Notes under the pieces: generated by a model | What the model was told of the DNA's origin: nothing | The model's database searches: none | The model's input: only the letters and a program-made list of their open reading frames with translations | Shown here: positions 1-8,939 of the stretch, piece by piece | Layout: every line of letters begins with the position of its first letter | How positions within the stretch are numbered: the first letter of the stretch is position 1 | Position numbers and translations under genes: made by a program | From: Asparagopsis taxiformis | Taxonomy: Eukaryota > Rhodophyta > Florideophyceae > Bonnemaisoniales > Bonnemaisoniaceae | Direction of reading: 5' to 3' | Length of the DNA: 20,681 nt | Assembly (NCBI GenBank): GCA_030407315.1 | Contig: JALQPE010002719.1 | Coordinates: 1 to 20,681, forward strand

Positions 1-663
1 TGTAGTATACGTGGCAATTCCGAAATTGCAAATATTTACGTTTTTCCGCGGAATTCGAATTTCGGCGGACACGACCGGCGACAGCAATGCACGAACATTG
101 CTGGCGCATGCGCGCGCGCAACCGGCACACGTGTGCAACGAACGTACTGGCAACGGCCAACGGACCAACGGGTCCCTACGTGTGACCCACAAGGTCCTTT
201 CCCATTCGGGGACGTTACGAAGCAGTGTTTACACTGTAAAGCGATGCCATCGTGGCCATATAGGTATTGGCATCGTGCCGGGAGGGAAAGGGGACAAGAC
301 AACGATCGAGCAACGGCTCTAGTCTACGACTGACTTCTACGTTTACGTTTACGTTTGGCCTAACGAGGCTTCGTCTCCGTCGAGCTGCGTACTCCCTACC
401 CATCGCCGCACGTAAGGCTGATTGCGTGTAGTGCCTCCGGGCTTGGTCGAGAGCGCCTCCGGTGACGTACCACCTCGTGTGCTAACGTAATCCTCGCGTG
501 GATTGTTGCGTCGTGACGCTCGTGTCTACTCGCTAACCACTCTACCTTCTACCGTTCTAACAATACAGTCAAACACAGCGGGTGGACTGCTCGTTTCGTT
601 TCGTAAGGACAGCGTGTCCACTGCTCGTACCAGCTACTACGTCTAACGAACTATCGTTCCACA
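1..663 (+). repeat. LTR 1 (5' LTR of unit A)
   Basis: It starts TGTAGTATAC and ends TTCCACA, the usual TG...CA ends. The same sequence recurs at 10210-10872 and 17585-18239. It contains an alternating purine-pyrimidine GC tract near 105-120, a 12-bp palindrome GCACACGTGTGC (125-136), the inverted repeat CAGTGT-TT-ACACTG (223-236), a TATA-like site inside an 8-bp inverted repeat (242-275), and about three tandem copies of a TACGTT hexamer (about 338-356). Boundaries rest on comparing the three copies and on the adjoining polypurine tract of the other two. Confidence 0.95.
242..275 (+). promoter_or_regulatory. TATA-like site inside an inverted repeat (LTR promoter candidate)
   Basis: CGATGCCA (242-249) is the exact complement of TGGCATCG (268-275). 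The loop between them holds CATATAGG, which reads CTATATAGG in LTR 3. The arrangement is present in all three LTRs. A TATA box here would put transcription start near 285-295. This is inference from motif and position only. Confidence 0.4.
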
Positions 664-767
664 CTGGTCTCTCGACCTAGAAGTTGCTACGAGCATAACG
701 ACAACCAACGAGGTTGAGCTCTTTTACGTTAACGAAAAGCTACGTGCTACGCTACAGACGACGGTCT
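664..767 (+). other. 5' leader between LTR and gag
   Basis: About 100 nt lie between the LTR and the first in-frame ATG of gag at 768. Apart from the primer region it shows no recognisable feature. The gag frame is open a little upstream of the ATG (from about 714) but without another ATG. Confidence 0.5.
665..680 (+). other. Primer-binding region (possible self-priming)
   Basis: One base after the LTR end comes TGG followed by CTCTCGACCTAG-like sequence (665-680), where Ty3/gypsy elements place their primer-binding site. I could not match it to a tRNA 3' end. Instead, 669-680 pairs with 442-453 of the LTR at 11 of 12 positions, nine of them contiguous. Tf1/sushi chromoviruses are known to prime from a fold-back of their own 5' RNA end. 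The position is well supported; the priming mode is inference. Unit B lacks this site. Confidence 0.6.
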
Positions 768-2935
768 ATGAATTACGCTGTGTCGAATTCCAGCGCGTCG
801 CCCAGGCAACCGTTGCCAACGTCAGCGGACGCCGAAGCCGACGTGGCCTTGTCAGCAGAAGCGATCTTCGCGACTGATCGATCTATCCCGCCGGATATCG
901 AGGCGATCGGCCAGCTACCACGTACGGTAAGCCCGTTTGAGTCCGTGAGTATGGACCCCGCAACGCGCGGTCAGCTCAACGAAGGGAACGTGACTCCCAC
1001 GGCACTACGTGTAGTGTACGAAGACCTTCGAGGTCACATCGAAAGGGCGAGCGACGCGGCCGTCGACGAAGCCGTAAGGCAGAGACTCGGAGTCTCGGAG
1101 CGCGAAGCTCGTGCGTTACGTGAACGCTCAGCGACCCTCGAACGGGAAAACGAAGATTTACGAAACCGCCTCTCCGCCGTGGAGGGAAGACTCGACTCGT
1201 TTGTCGTAGTATTCAACGAAATCGTCGCCGGACGTTCCGCTCCGCCGAGCGGAAGCGATCCGAATTACGAACAAGGCTCGCGCGCCTATAACTCGCAATC
1301 CTCCCCGGCCGTTCCGGGAGGATACCCACCAACACCCGGTCCGACGACCCCGACAACGTACGGAAGGGGGGCGACAGTGCAACGAGCCATCGCCAACCCC
1401 AACGAGACGCCACGAAGGCAATTACGTTTTAACGATACGCCAGACCACGCGCGGTCGGCGGACGCAGCACGAGCTGCGCAATTCGATACGAGAGCTCCCC
1501 CGCCACGTGAGACGTACATTCCGTGGCTGGGTACGTTCGGCACGACGGACACGCGAGTCCACGAAAACGAACGTGCCGACGCGGTACGCTTACCAGGGAA
1601 CGCCCTCGGACCCGTTTGCCACGCGTTGGCAGAGCACACGACAATGCTCGACGCATTTGCGAACGTGGTGTCGTACCGCATGTACCGACTTAACGATGTA
1701 CGTGAACATCTCTACGTGAACGAGAGTCAAAGCGTACATAAGCTCAAACGTGAGCTGGAGGGGCTTTTCCCTACGTTAAAGCCGTTCTCCGGCCGGAATC
1801 CGATTACGTTACTCGGATTCCTCGCCCAAATACGTGATGGGTTCAGCACACTCGGAGTGTGCGAGGGAGTGGCAGTACGTGCGCTGCACTTCTTCCTCGA
1901 AGGGGACGCCCCGACGGTTCTACGATTCCCAGTGTACGACTGGCGTGATCACGACTGATCCGACGAAGAGGTTCTCGTGGCCTCACGTAATCAACGCGTT
2001 GATCAAACGATACCTGCAAGACGACGTGCTGCAGGAGGCCTACGAAAAGGTCACGATGATCACGCAGAGTCCTAACGAGGACGAGAATCAGTACGCTGAT
2101 AGACTCGACACCGCCACGCGGGCGTGTAACTACGTGTTTACGGATCGACTCCTCGTTCACCACTACGTACGTGGTTGCTGCCCTCGACGCGGGCAGCCGT
2201 GACGGAACGACTCCGGTCACTCCCCGAACGAGAGAGGAACGACCTCACCGTTGTGAGACGATTGGCGACGGCCGAAGGAACGACCTTCCGTGCACGTACG
2301 GCAGCTGTCGCGTCAGCCGCGAAACCGAAAGTGCGGTTTCCGGTGAAGCCTACGTTGGCTATTTCCGACCACGAGTCGAGGAAGTTCGCGGACTACGATG
2401 AGTCCGCGTACTTACGTAATGAACGGGCTAACGAGCCCAGTTACCACGATGGTAACCGAACATCCCCGCGAGGGACGACGACGACGTGTCGCTCGCTGCG
2501 GTTCACGTTGCCGAGAATTTGGAGGCGATCCTCTTCACGAACGGGCCGCCGCCCAACGATACGAAAACGGCAAACGAAAAGCCGGACGAGCTCGAAGCTC
2601 GATTGAACCGTCCATGCGAGGACGTGCCGAAGCTCACGAGCGAGCAGACGCAATTGGCGCACTCCGTAATCCCGAATGATTACTGGACGCTGTCGTGTTG
2701 GTCATGCCGCGAAGATGGCCACTCGACGTTTACGTGTCCGCGTCTGACGCCAGATCAACGGATCTTTTTCGCGTACAAGTACTACCTCTTCCACGTGAAG
2801 AGCAACCCACGTCAGGCTGAGTACTTCCGCCAACGAATGGCCAAGCGTCACCAGGAACGACCTGATGAGCGAGGGAACGTGACCCCGCGGAGGTACGGGT
2901 ACGCCGCCTACGATACTCCGAAACCCCAATCGTGA
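768..2935 (+). pseudogene. gag: Gag polyprotein, frameshifted
   Basis: Gag is the structural protein that packages element RNA into virus-like particles. The ATG at 768 is the first in its frame. Frame 1 runs to 1958. Its N-terminal part is A/P/S-rich, followed by a predicted coiled coil (about 1020-1220, with repeating leucines around LRERSATLERENEDLRNRL) and a P/T/G-rich linker. A capsid-like part starts near 1740 and continues in a second frame to about 2180, including the stretch NEDENQYADRL that resembles the retrotransposon Gag core. The reading then returns to the first frame to about 2480 and ends in a third frame (2486-2935) with a CCHC zinc knuckle. At least three indels therefore separate the pieces. 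A full-length product would be about 720 residues. Domain assignment is confident; decay versus assembly indels is not settled. Confidence 0.85.
2696..2737 (+). other. CCHC zinc knuckle of Gag nucleocapsid
   Basis: The 14 residues CWSCREDGHSTFTC match the C-X2-C-X4-H-X4-C spacing of retroviral and retrotransposon nucleocapsid knuckles, which bind element RNA. It lies in the last third of gag, as expected. Confidence 0.92.
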
Positions 2936-3110
2936 CGGGGAAGGCCCTTCGACAGGCGCCGCGGCGACTTTCGTAATGACCGACGTGACCCCCGCCCGTG
3001 GGCGAACGAACGAATGGCCAGCGTAATGGCCGCAGCGGAGTCTACGTGACGACCTCCGCTGACGAAACACCACTCGAGGTGGAAACGAGTCACGATGACG
3101 AACGAGCTTC
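2936..3110 (+). other. Gag-pol junction
   Basis: After the gag stop (2933-2935) no frame is convincingly coding until an acidic stretch in one frame from about 3046, which closes at a TAG near 3170. The pol frame then continues in the frame open from 3111. A 10-bp inverted repeat (3160-3169 with 3186-3195) sits at this junction. Whether pol is made by frameshift, readthrough or reinitiation cannot be told from a damaged copy. Confidence 0.4.
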
Positions 3111-4082
3111 GTGGGCTCACGACGACGACGTGTCGAACGGCCCCGCGCCGGGAAACGACCAGGCGATGTAGGTCACGAGCCACCCACATCGCCTGAACCC
3201 TTACGTAAAAGGGGGACGACCGACGTCGATGATTGGTCCTCCGCAGGCTCACCGATGAACGAGAGTTACGTAAAGCTCACGGCCGCGAAGGCCAACTCGA
3301 GTCACACGACACCCGACGTGGGGGAAGAAACGAAGTCCGACGGGACGAACGAACCTCACACGAAGAGGAAGCCTCGCAGACGAGCGAGACGCGCTACCCG
3401 GAAGCACGACGCTTCCGAGCGCGAGAAAGCCAAACACGCGGCTTATACGAAGCGTGTCGACGCAAAAGAAGCCATACGGGCTCACACGATGAAGCGACGA
3501 ACCGCTAGCGAAGACGTAGACCGCGCGCCGGTCAGGACCGAACCGTTGGTCCTCGACGGGCATACGTGCCTACTTGCGTCGAAGCATTATATCGTGTCCG
3601 GAACGATCGGACTAGACCTCAACGTGATGAGGGCGATTACCATCGCGATGGATACGTGCAGCGGCTACAACTTGATACGAACAAGTTTACTACCCTACGA
3701 CTGGGTCGACCGCTGTCTACGTGACGAAGAGCTACCGAAGCTCGGAGACGCCAACGGGCGACGTTTGCCTATCGAAGGCGCCATCCTGCTTCGTGTCAGG
3801 TTGGGGAACTCGCTGTTCCGCGTAAAATTCTTCGTAGCCAACACGCTGGCTGTTCCCGTTATAATGGGTACGTCGTTCATGTCGAAGCATGTCGATGCTA
3901 TACGCTGTCGAGCGCAGACAACGACCCTCCATCGGGGGATACGATACCCATTATCGCGGAGGGCGATACGACGACTCCGTACGAGGAGGGGGAAGAGACG
4001 AATCCAAACGTGGAACACCCGAAACGCCGCGAGCGTAACGCGGCCTCGAATAGGCCGAGCCGAACGTTCTCGGTTCGCCTGA
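3111..4082 (+). pseudogene. pol: Pol: pre-protease region and retropepsin-like protease
   Basis: The first ~130 residues are highly charged (K/R/E-rich). A retropepsin-like domain follows from about 3570 to 3890. The catalytic position reads AITIAMDTCSGYNLI (Asp at 3651-3653), a hydrophobic run then D-T-C-S-G where the aspartic protease motif is normally D-[ST]-G. The flap/second-half signature VPVIMGTSFM (around 3860) fits the hydrophobic-hydrophobic-G element of this fold. The frame decays after about 3905; coding continues in another frame (through 4010-4190) toward RT. Retropepsins cut Gag and Pol; the Gly-to-Cys change may inactivate the enzyme or be a lineage trait. Confidence 0.75.
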
Positions 4083-4136
4083 CGAAGTACACGCGTGTAC
4101 CGGCGATGTCGCAACGGACCGTCAACGTGACGACGG

Positions 4137-5480
4137 ATGCGACCGGACTCGTGTTCCTCGAACCGAAAGCGTCGGTGCAATTCCGGGCATGGGCTGCGCA
4201 TAGCCAACGGAGTGGTCGACGTAGGACCGAGAGAGACGTTCTCTATTATCGTGTCGAACTTCACGAAGAAGGACCGCGAATTGCCGAAAGGCGCAACGAT
4301 TGCGTACGCGGTACGCTCCCCGTTGGGAATCGTCCCACTCAAGCGTGAGGGCGGCGAAGCCCTCGCGAAGGTTTTGAACCTACCGCTAGTCGACGCGACG
4401 ACGCGGACAACTACGAACGGGTTGGGCGACGCAACGCCAGACCCGTTGGTCAACGAAAAGGGGAACGACCCCGCCACGGATTGGCAGTCGACAATCGATT
4501 TGTCGCACCTCGACGACGAGGATTTACGAAAGCGCATCAACGAGATGCTAGCTACACATTTCGTCAATGTGGACGAGCGGACGCCTCGGCGAAATCAATG
4601 CTACGGAGCATCGAATCGAACTCGAACCGGGCACGCGGCCCATACGTTCAATGCCCTATCGTCAGGGTCCGGCTCTACGTACGATAGCCGAGGAGCAGAT
4701 CACGAAGATGCTCAACGAAGGGGTTATCGAACCCGCGTCCAGCGAATGGGCGTCACCAATCGTGTTGGTGCCGAAGAAGGACGGATCCTTACGTTTCTGT
4801 GTCGACTACAGACGTTTGAACGCGAGAACGATCGCTGATTCGTACCCGCTTCCTCGTATGGAAGACTGCCTCGATTCGTTGGGCGACGCCGCCATCTTCA
4901 CGACACTCGATTGTAACGCCGGTTACTGGCAAGTGCCCGTCTCCTGCCGAGGACCGTGATAAGACAACGTTTACGTCTTTCATGGGAACGTATCGCTACG
5001 TGCGAATGCATTCGGGCTACGAAATGCCCCCGCTACGTTTCAGCGGACGTTGGACATCATCCTCTCCGAGTACGTTGGCAATCGTGCCTGGTCTACTTAG
5101 ACGACGTAATCGTCTTTTCGAAAGACCTCGAGTCTCACCTGGGTCACGTTGACCAGGTGCTTTCCCTGCTACGCGCAGCGGGAGTAACGTTAAAGCTCAC
5201 GAAGTGCTCGTTCTTTCAACCACGAGTTGACTACCTGGGGCACGTGATTACCCCAGGGAAGCTGCACGTTGCAGCACGGAACAAGGAAGCCTTTCGTACG
5301 GCTACGTTCCCACGCGACAAGACGCAATGTCGATCGTTTTTGGGCGCGGCCAACGTTTACCGCCGTTTCGTAAAGGCGTATGCCGAGATCGCTCGGCCAC
5401 TCAACACGATGTTGAAGAAGGACGCCTCCCCCGATTGGACGAATCCAACTACGCGCAAACGAATGCGTTCGAAACGTTGA
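4137..5480 (+). pseudogene. pol: Pol: reverse transcriptase, frameshifted
   Basis: The reverse transcriptase makes cDNA from element RNA. The piece 4137-4565 leads into RT. The fingers/palm segment is in a second frame (4567-4959) with VLVPKKDGSLRFCVDYRRLN, a classic Ty3/gypsy RT signature, and the aspartate motif FTTLDCNAGYWQVPV. Two more frame changes fall within the next ~130 nt (near 4945 and 5020), where a G-L-R-N-A-P-A-T-F-Q-type block can be read. The catalytic YLDD box is at 5094-5105, followed by VIVFSK and the thumb region up to about 5450. At least four indels break the domain. All core motifs remain visible, so decay is recent, or some indels are assembly errors. Confidence 0.88.
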
Positions 5481-7698
5481 AGACAATACTGGTGTCGCCA
5501 CCAGTATTGCACCTTCCGAAGGCGGGACGTCCGTTCATGATCGATACCGACGCGTCGGCGTATCAGCTGGGAGCTACGTTGCTCCAGCAGCAGAACGAGG
5601 ACAAGCCCAACGAATGGGTGCCGATTGGGTACTGGTCGAAGACCCTCAACGAAACCGAACGCGGTTACTCGGCAACGGAGCGCGAGTGTTACTCCGTCGT
5701 CTGGGCGATAACGTCGCTCCGACCCTACGTAGAGGGTCAACGATTTACCGTACGTACGGATCACGAAGCCTTACGTTGGCTGATGACGTTAACGGACGCG
5801 TCCGGACGACTACTACGATGGAGGCTACGCGTTGCCGAATTCGATTTCGAAGTTACGTACAGGCCTGGGCGCGTGCACCAGGTACCTGACGCTTTATCAC
5901 GCGTGATATCTACGTATGACGACGGTCGACCCGTCGACGATGACGTACCATCGTACGGGGACGCAGTCCTCGTGACGACTCGCAGTCGGCGACAACCCAC
6001 ACGAAATGGGCAAGGACGAACGACGTCCGTACGTAAAAAGGCAACGAATGCCAGGGGTCACGACGACCCGTCGAACGAGACTCGTGATGAACGAACATCG
6101 GCCACGACGGCTGGCCACGATGGCTTCGAGTTCAACCGCGACGCGACGCTCGATGACGTTCTCGACGAGGAACCGGATTTCCTCGACGAACAGCGCGCTG
6201 CTGAAGACGATTCGGCACGCGTGCCACCAGCTGACGTCCAGCTTCCCATTACGAGGGACGAGCTTATCGAAGCTCAACGCGAGGACGCGTTCTGTCAAAC
6301 GATACTGACACGACAGTCCGAGACGCAGGACGCTGCATTCTTCGAAGGCCACGATGGCCTACTCCGACGCCGGAACCCTCACGATGAGGAACGTACACAA
6401 ATCGTTGTGCCGGCTTCGTTACGGCCGCGGCTGCTGGAGTTAACGCACCACCACGTCCTCGCTGGACATCCCGGGCAAACGCGTATGTACTATACCCTAC
6501 GGAGGACGTACTACTGGCCCGCGATGGCCGCCGACATCCACGCAACGGTACGAAACTGCGTTGGATGTGCGAAGAACCGCGTGAAGCTTCGCAAACGGAC
6601 GAACCCGTTACGTTTATTTCCGGCTACGGAGCCGCTGCGAGACCTATGTATCGACATACTAGGTCCGCTTACGAAGACCACGCGTGGTAACCGATTTATC
6701 CTCGTGATAACGGACCGCTTCACGAAGCTGACTAGAGTCGTACCTCTACGAAATATCGATTCCGCCAACGTGGCGAGCGCGTTCGTCAACGCGTGGGTCT
6801 TCTCGTATGGACCCCCACGGACGCTCATAAGCGACAACGGAAAGCAGTTCGCTGCTAAGTTTTTCCAGCGCGTCTGCAACGAAATCGGCGTGACGAACGT
6901 CTTTACGTCGACGTACCACCCCCAAACGAACGGGCAGGTGGAGCGCTACAACAGGACGATCCTGGCGATGCTGCGCAATTACGTGAACGAAAACCAGAAC
7001 GACTGGGATCGATACGCATCGGCGTTAACGTTTGCGTACAACACGCATGTGCATTCGAGCACGGGCACGACGCCCTTCGATTTGATTCTCACGAATCCAC
7101 CGCCACCGTTGGCGCTACACACGTCGGTAACGAACCGCGAACTACCCGACGGGGGAGGGCGAGCCACTTACGTTCGTGAGCTCGCCACAACGATGGATAA
7201 CGCGTATCGAACGCTGAAGGCCGCGCAGGCACGTTATAAACGAAATTTCGACAAGCGAGTCCGTGTCTCGAATCGAAACATCCGCGCGGGAGAATACGTA
7301 TTCATCGACCCGACGGACGGGACCACGAAGGGCACGAAGCTCGGCAACCACGCGTTGGGACCGTTCCGCGTACTACGTAACGACGTACGAACGTTCGTCA
7401 TCCAACGAGGAGACGTAGTTGAACGTGTCAACTCGGACCGCGTTGCGTACGCGCCAACGCCGGCGAACGCGCCCCCGCCGGAGCCATACGATGCCACCGA
7501 GGCAGACCTCGACAAGAACCGCGACGGTCCGGCGTATGTAGTAGACGACCTACTCAACCATCGCGTAAACGATGACGGCACCTAGACTTCCTCGTGAAGT
7601 GGGTCGGGTATCGTAACCCTACGTGGGAACCCCGCCGGAACGTATCTGAAGAGAGCGTCTCTCGATACTTCGCACGCGTGCGACGAGCAACAACGTGA
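5450..7698 (+). pseudogene. pol: Pol: RNase H, integrase and chromodomain (one late frameshift)
   Basis: One frame is open from about 5450 to 7585. RNase H comes first: MIDTDASAYQLGA, then TERECYSVVWA, RTDHEALRWL and a PDALSR end, giving the D-E-D-D set. A linker rich in D/E/R follows (about 5900-6400). Integrase has an HHCC zinc-binding domain (HHHVLAGHPG ... NCVGCAK, 6430-6580), a catalytic D,D-35-E core (CIDILGP near 6650, SDNGKQF near 6835, NGQVERYN near 6930) and a GPF motif near 7355. A chromodomain begins near 7530 (AYVVDDLLNH). Comparison with unit B shows one C missing near 7583, so the frame stops at 7585; the rest of the chromodomain continues in the next frame to the TGA at 7696-7698. 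Confidence 0.93.
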
Positions 7699-8054
7699 AA
7701 GGCCACGACGGCCCCCGAAAACGCACACGAGCGTCGGGTTAAGCGCACGCGTGCGCGACGTTGCACGATGCAACAAACGAAGGCGACGAGCCGCACGAAC
7801 GAGAAGCGAAGGCACAACGAGTGGCCGGGACGTCCACCCTTGCGTTGGGGGGGCGCGATGCGTGCTAGAGCCGTCGCTCTTTTCGTTTTCGACACCATAC
7901 GATGGTGGAGGCACGAGCGCCAACGAAAGATTGGACGACGAGTCCACGCGCGGACGATTCACACGATGTGAAGAGCCACGACTGGCTCGACAGTGTTGAC
8001 CGTCCCACGGGCAAAGGTGACGACACCACGGGCCACGGACGGACAACACGTCAG

Positions 8055-8072
8055 ATTTTTCGCGCGAAAAAT
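8055..8072. repeat. 18-bp perfect palindrome
   Basis: ATTTTTCGCGCGAAAAAT is its own reverse complement. The same palindrome is intact in unit B at 12813-12830. Role unknown. Confidence 0.85.
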
Positions 8073-8939
8073 TATACGTGGGCCAGCGGGCCATGGACGC
8101 ACGGTACGAAAAATCGGGCCGATTACAGTGCGCTAATCCGGCCAAATCTCGGGACACGCGTGCCCCGAAAATTTCGTAATTTCGGCATGTCACGTGAGCC
8201 ATCGTACGTCCCCGTGGACAACCGCTGACAACGAGTCGCATCGACCAACGAGGTCAACGCCAAACAGCTCGCGAGCTAACGGCAACGTGACGCCGGAAGG
8301 CGGAGAAACGACGTAGGACGGACGCGTCCCCAACGAAGATGGCAACGGCCTCGTTACGAAACTCCCCGCACGAAGCGGAACGAAGCTATACGTTAGCCGA
8401 CGAATTAGACCAACGGGTCTCAGCGCACGAAACGCGCGAGTAAAGCGTGCGAACGACGAGCCAACGAGGCCGCGACGACGGGCGGCGAACCGTATCGCCA
8501 CCGTGAGGCACGACGCCGAACGCGGTAGCCACGTACGGCAACCACGGAACGACACAACGGTGTCCTGCCACGCGGGCATAACGAACGACGCGCGGAAGCG
8601 AAAAGCCCGCCGGCCAGTCGAACGCACGTAACGAAACACGAATACGCAACGGCGTCCAAGCGGTAGCCAACGTAAACGGCACAGCTGAAGGCAACGTCTG
8701 CGACGAACTTGGCTCACGAGGCAGCCTCAAACGCCCGCGGGCATGCGAAACGACCCCGTCAATCGCGTCCCCGTCGGGTTCGCAAGGCGAATAAACGAAA
8801 TTACGCAACGGCGTAGAGGGCGAGCATTACGTATGCCCAGGTGCACGTCCACACCACATAACGAATGAGCTAACGAAACGCTCCTCGGACGCCGCAGCGA
8901 ACGTCGCTACCACGCGAAGTGGACTATCGCAACGATTGC

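Noticed and set aside
105..136. Z-DNA-forming tract as a separate functional site
   Set aside because: The GCATGCGCGCGCGC run and the adjoining palindrome are real and conserved, but nothing in the sequence shows a role beyond composition.
1..663. Small open frames within the LTRs (for example 11-322 and its copies)
   Set aside because: They are not kept in frame between LTRs because of one-base indels and overlap the promoter region.
7902..8228. 108-codon plus-strand frame after pol, repeated at 12660-12986
   Set aside because: Low-complexity R/T/D-rich translation, no domain, and overlaps the rejected minus-strand frame; it follows from the ACG-rich composition.
7582..8241. 219-codon minus-strand open frame, also present at 12340-12999
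   Set aside because: Between the two copies five of six substitutions change the amino acid (for example R to Q, Y to C, L to F), the opposite of the integrase frame. It overlaps the antisense strand of the chromodomain and looks like a stop-poor shadow in CpG-rich sequence.
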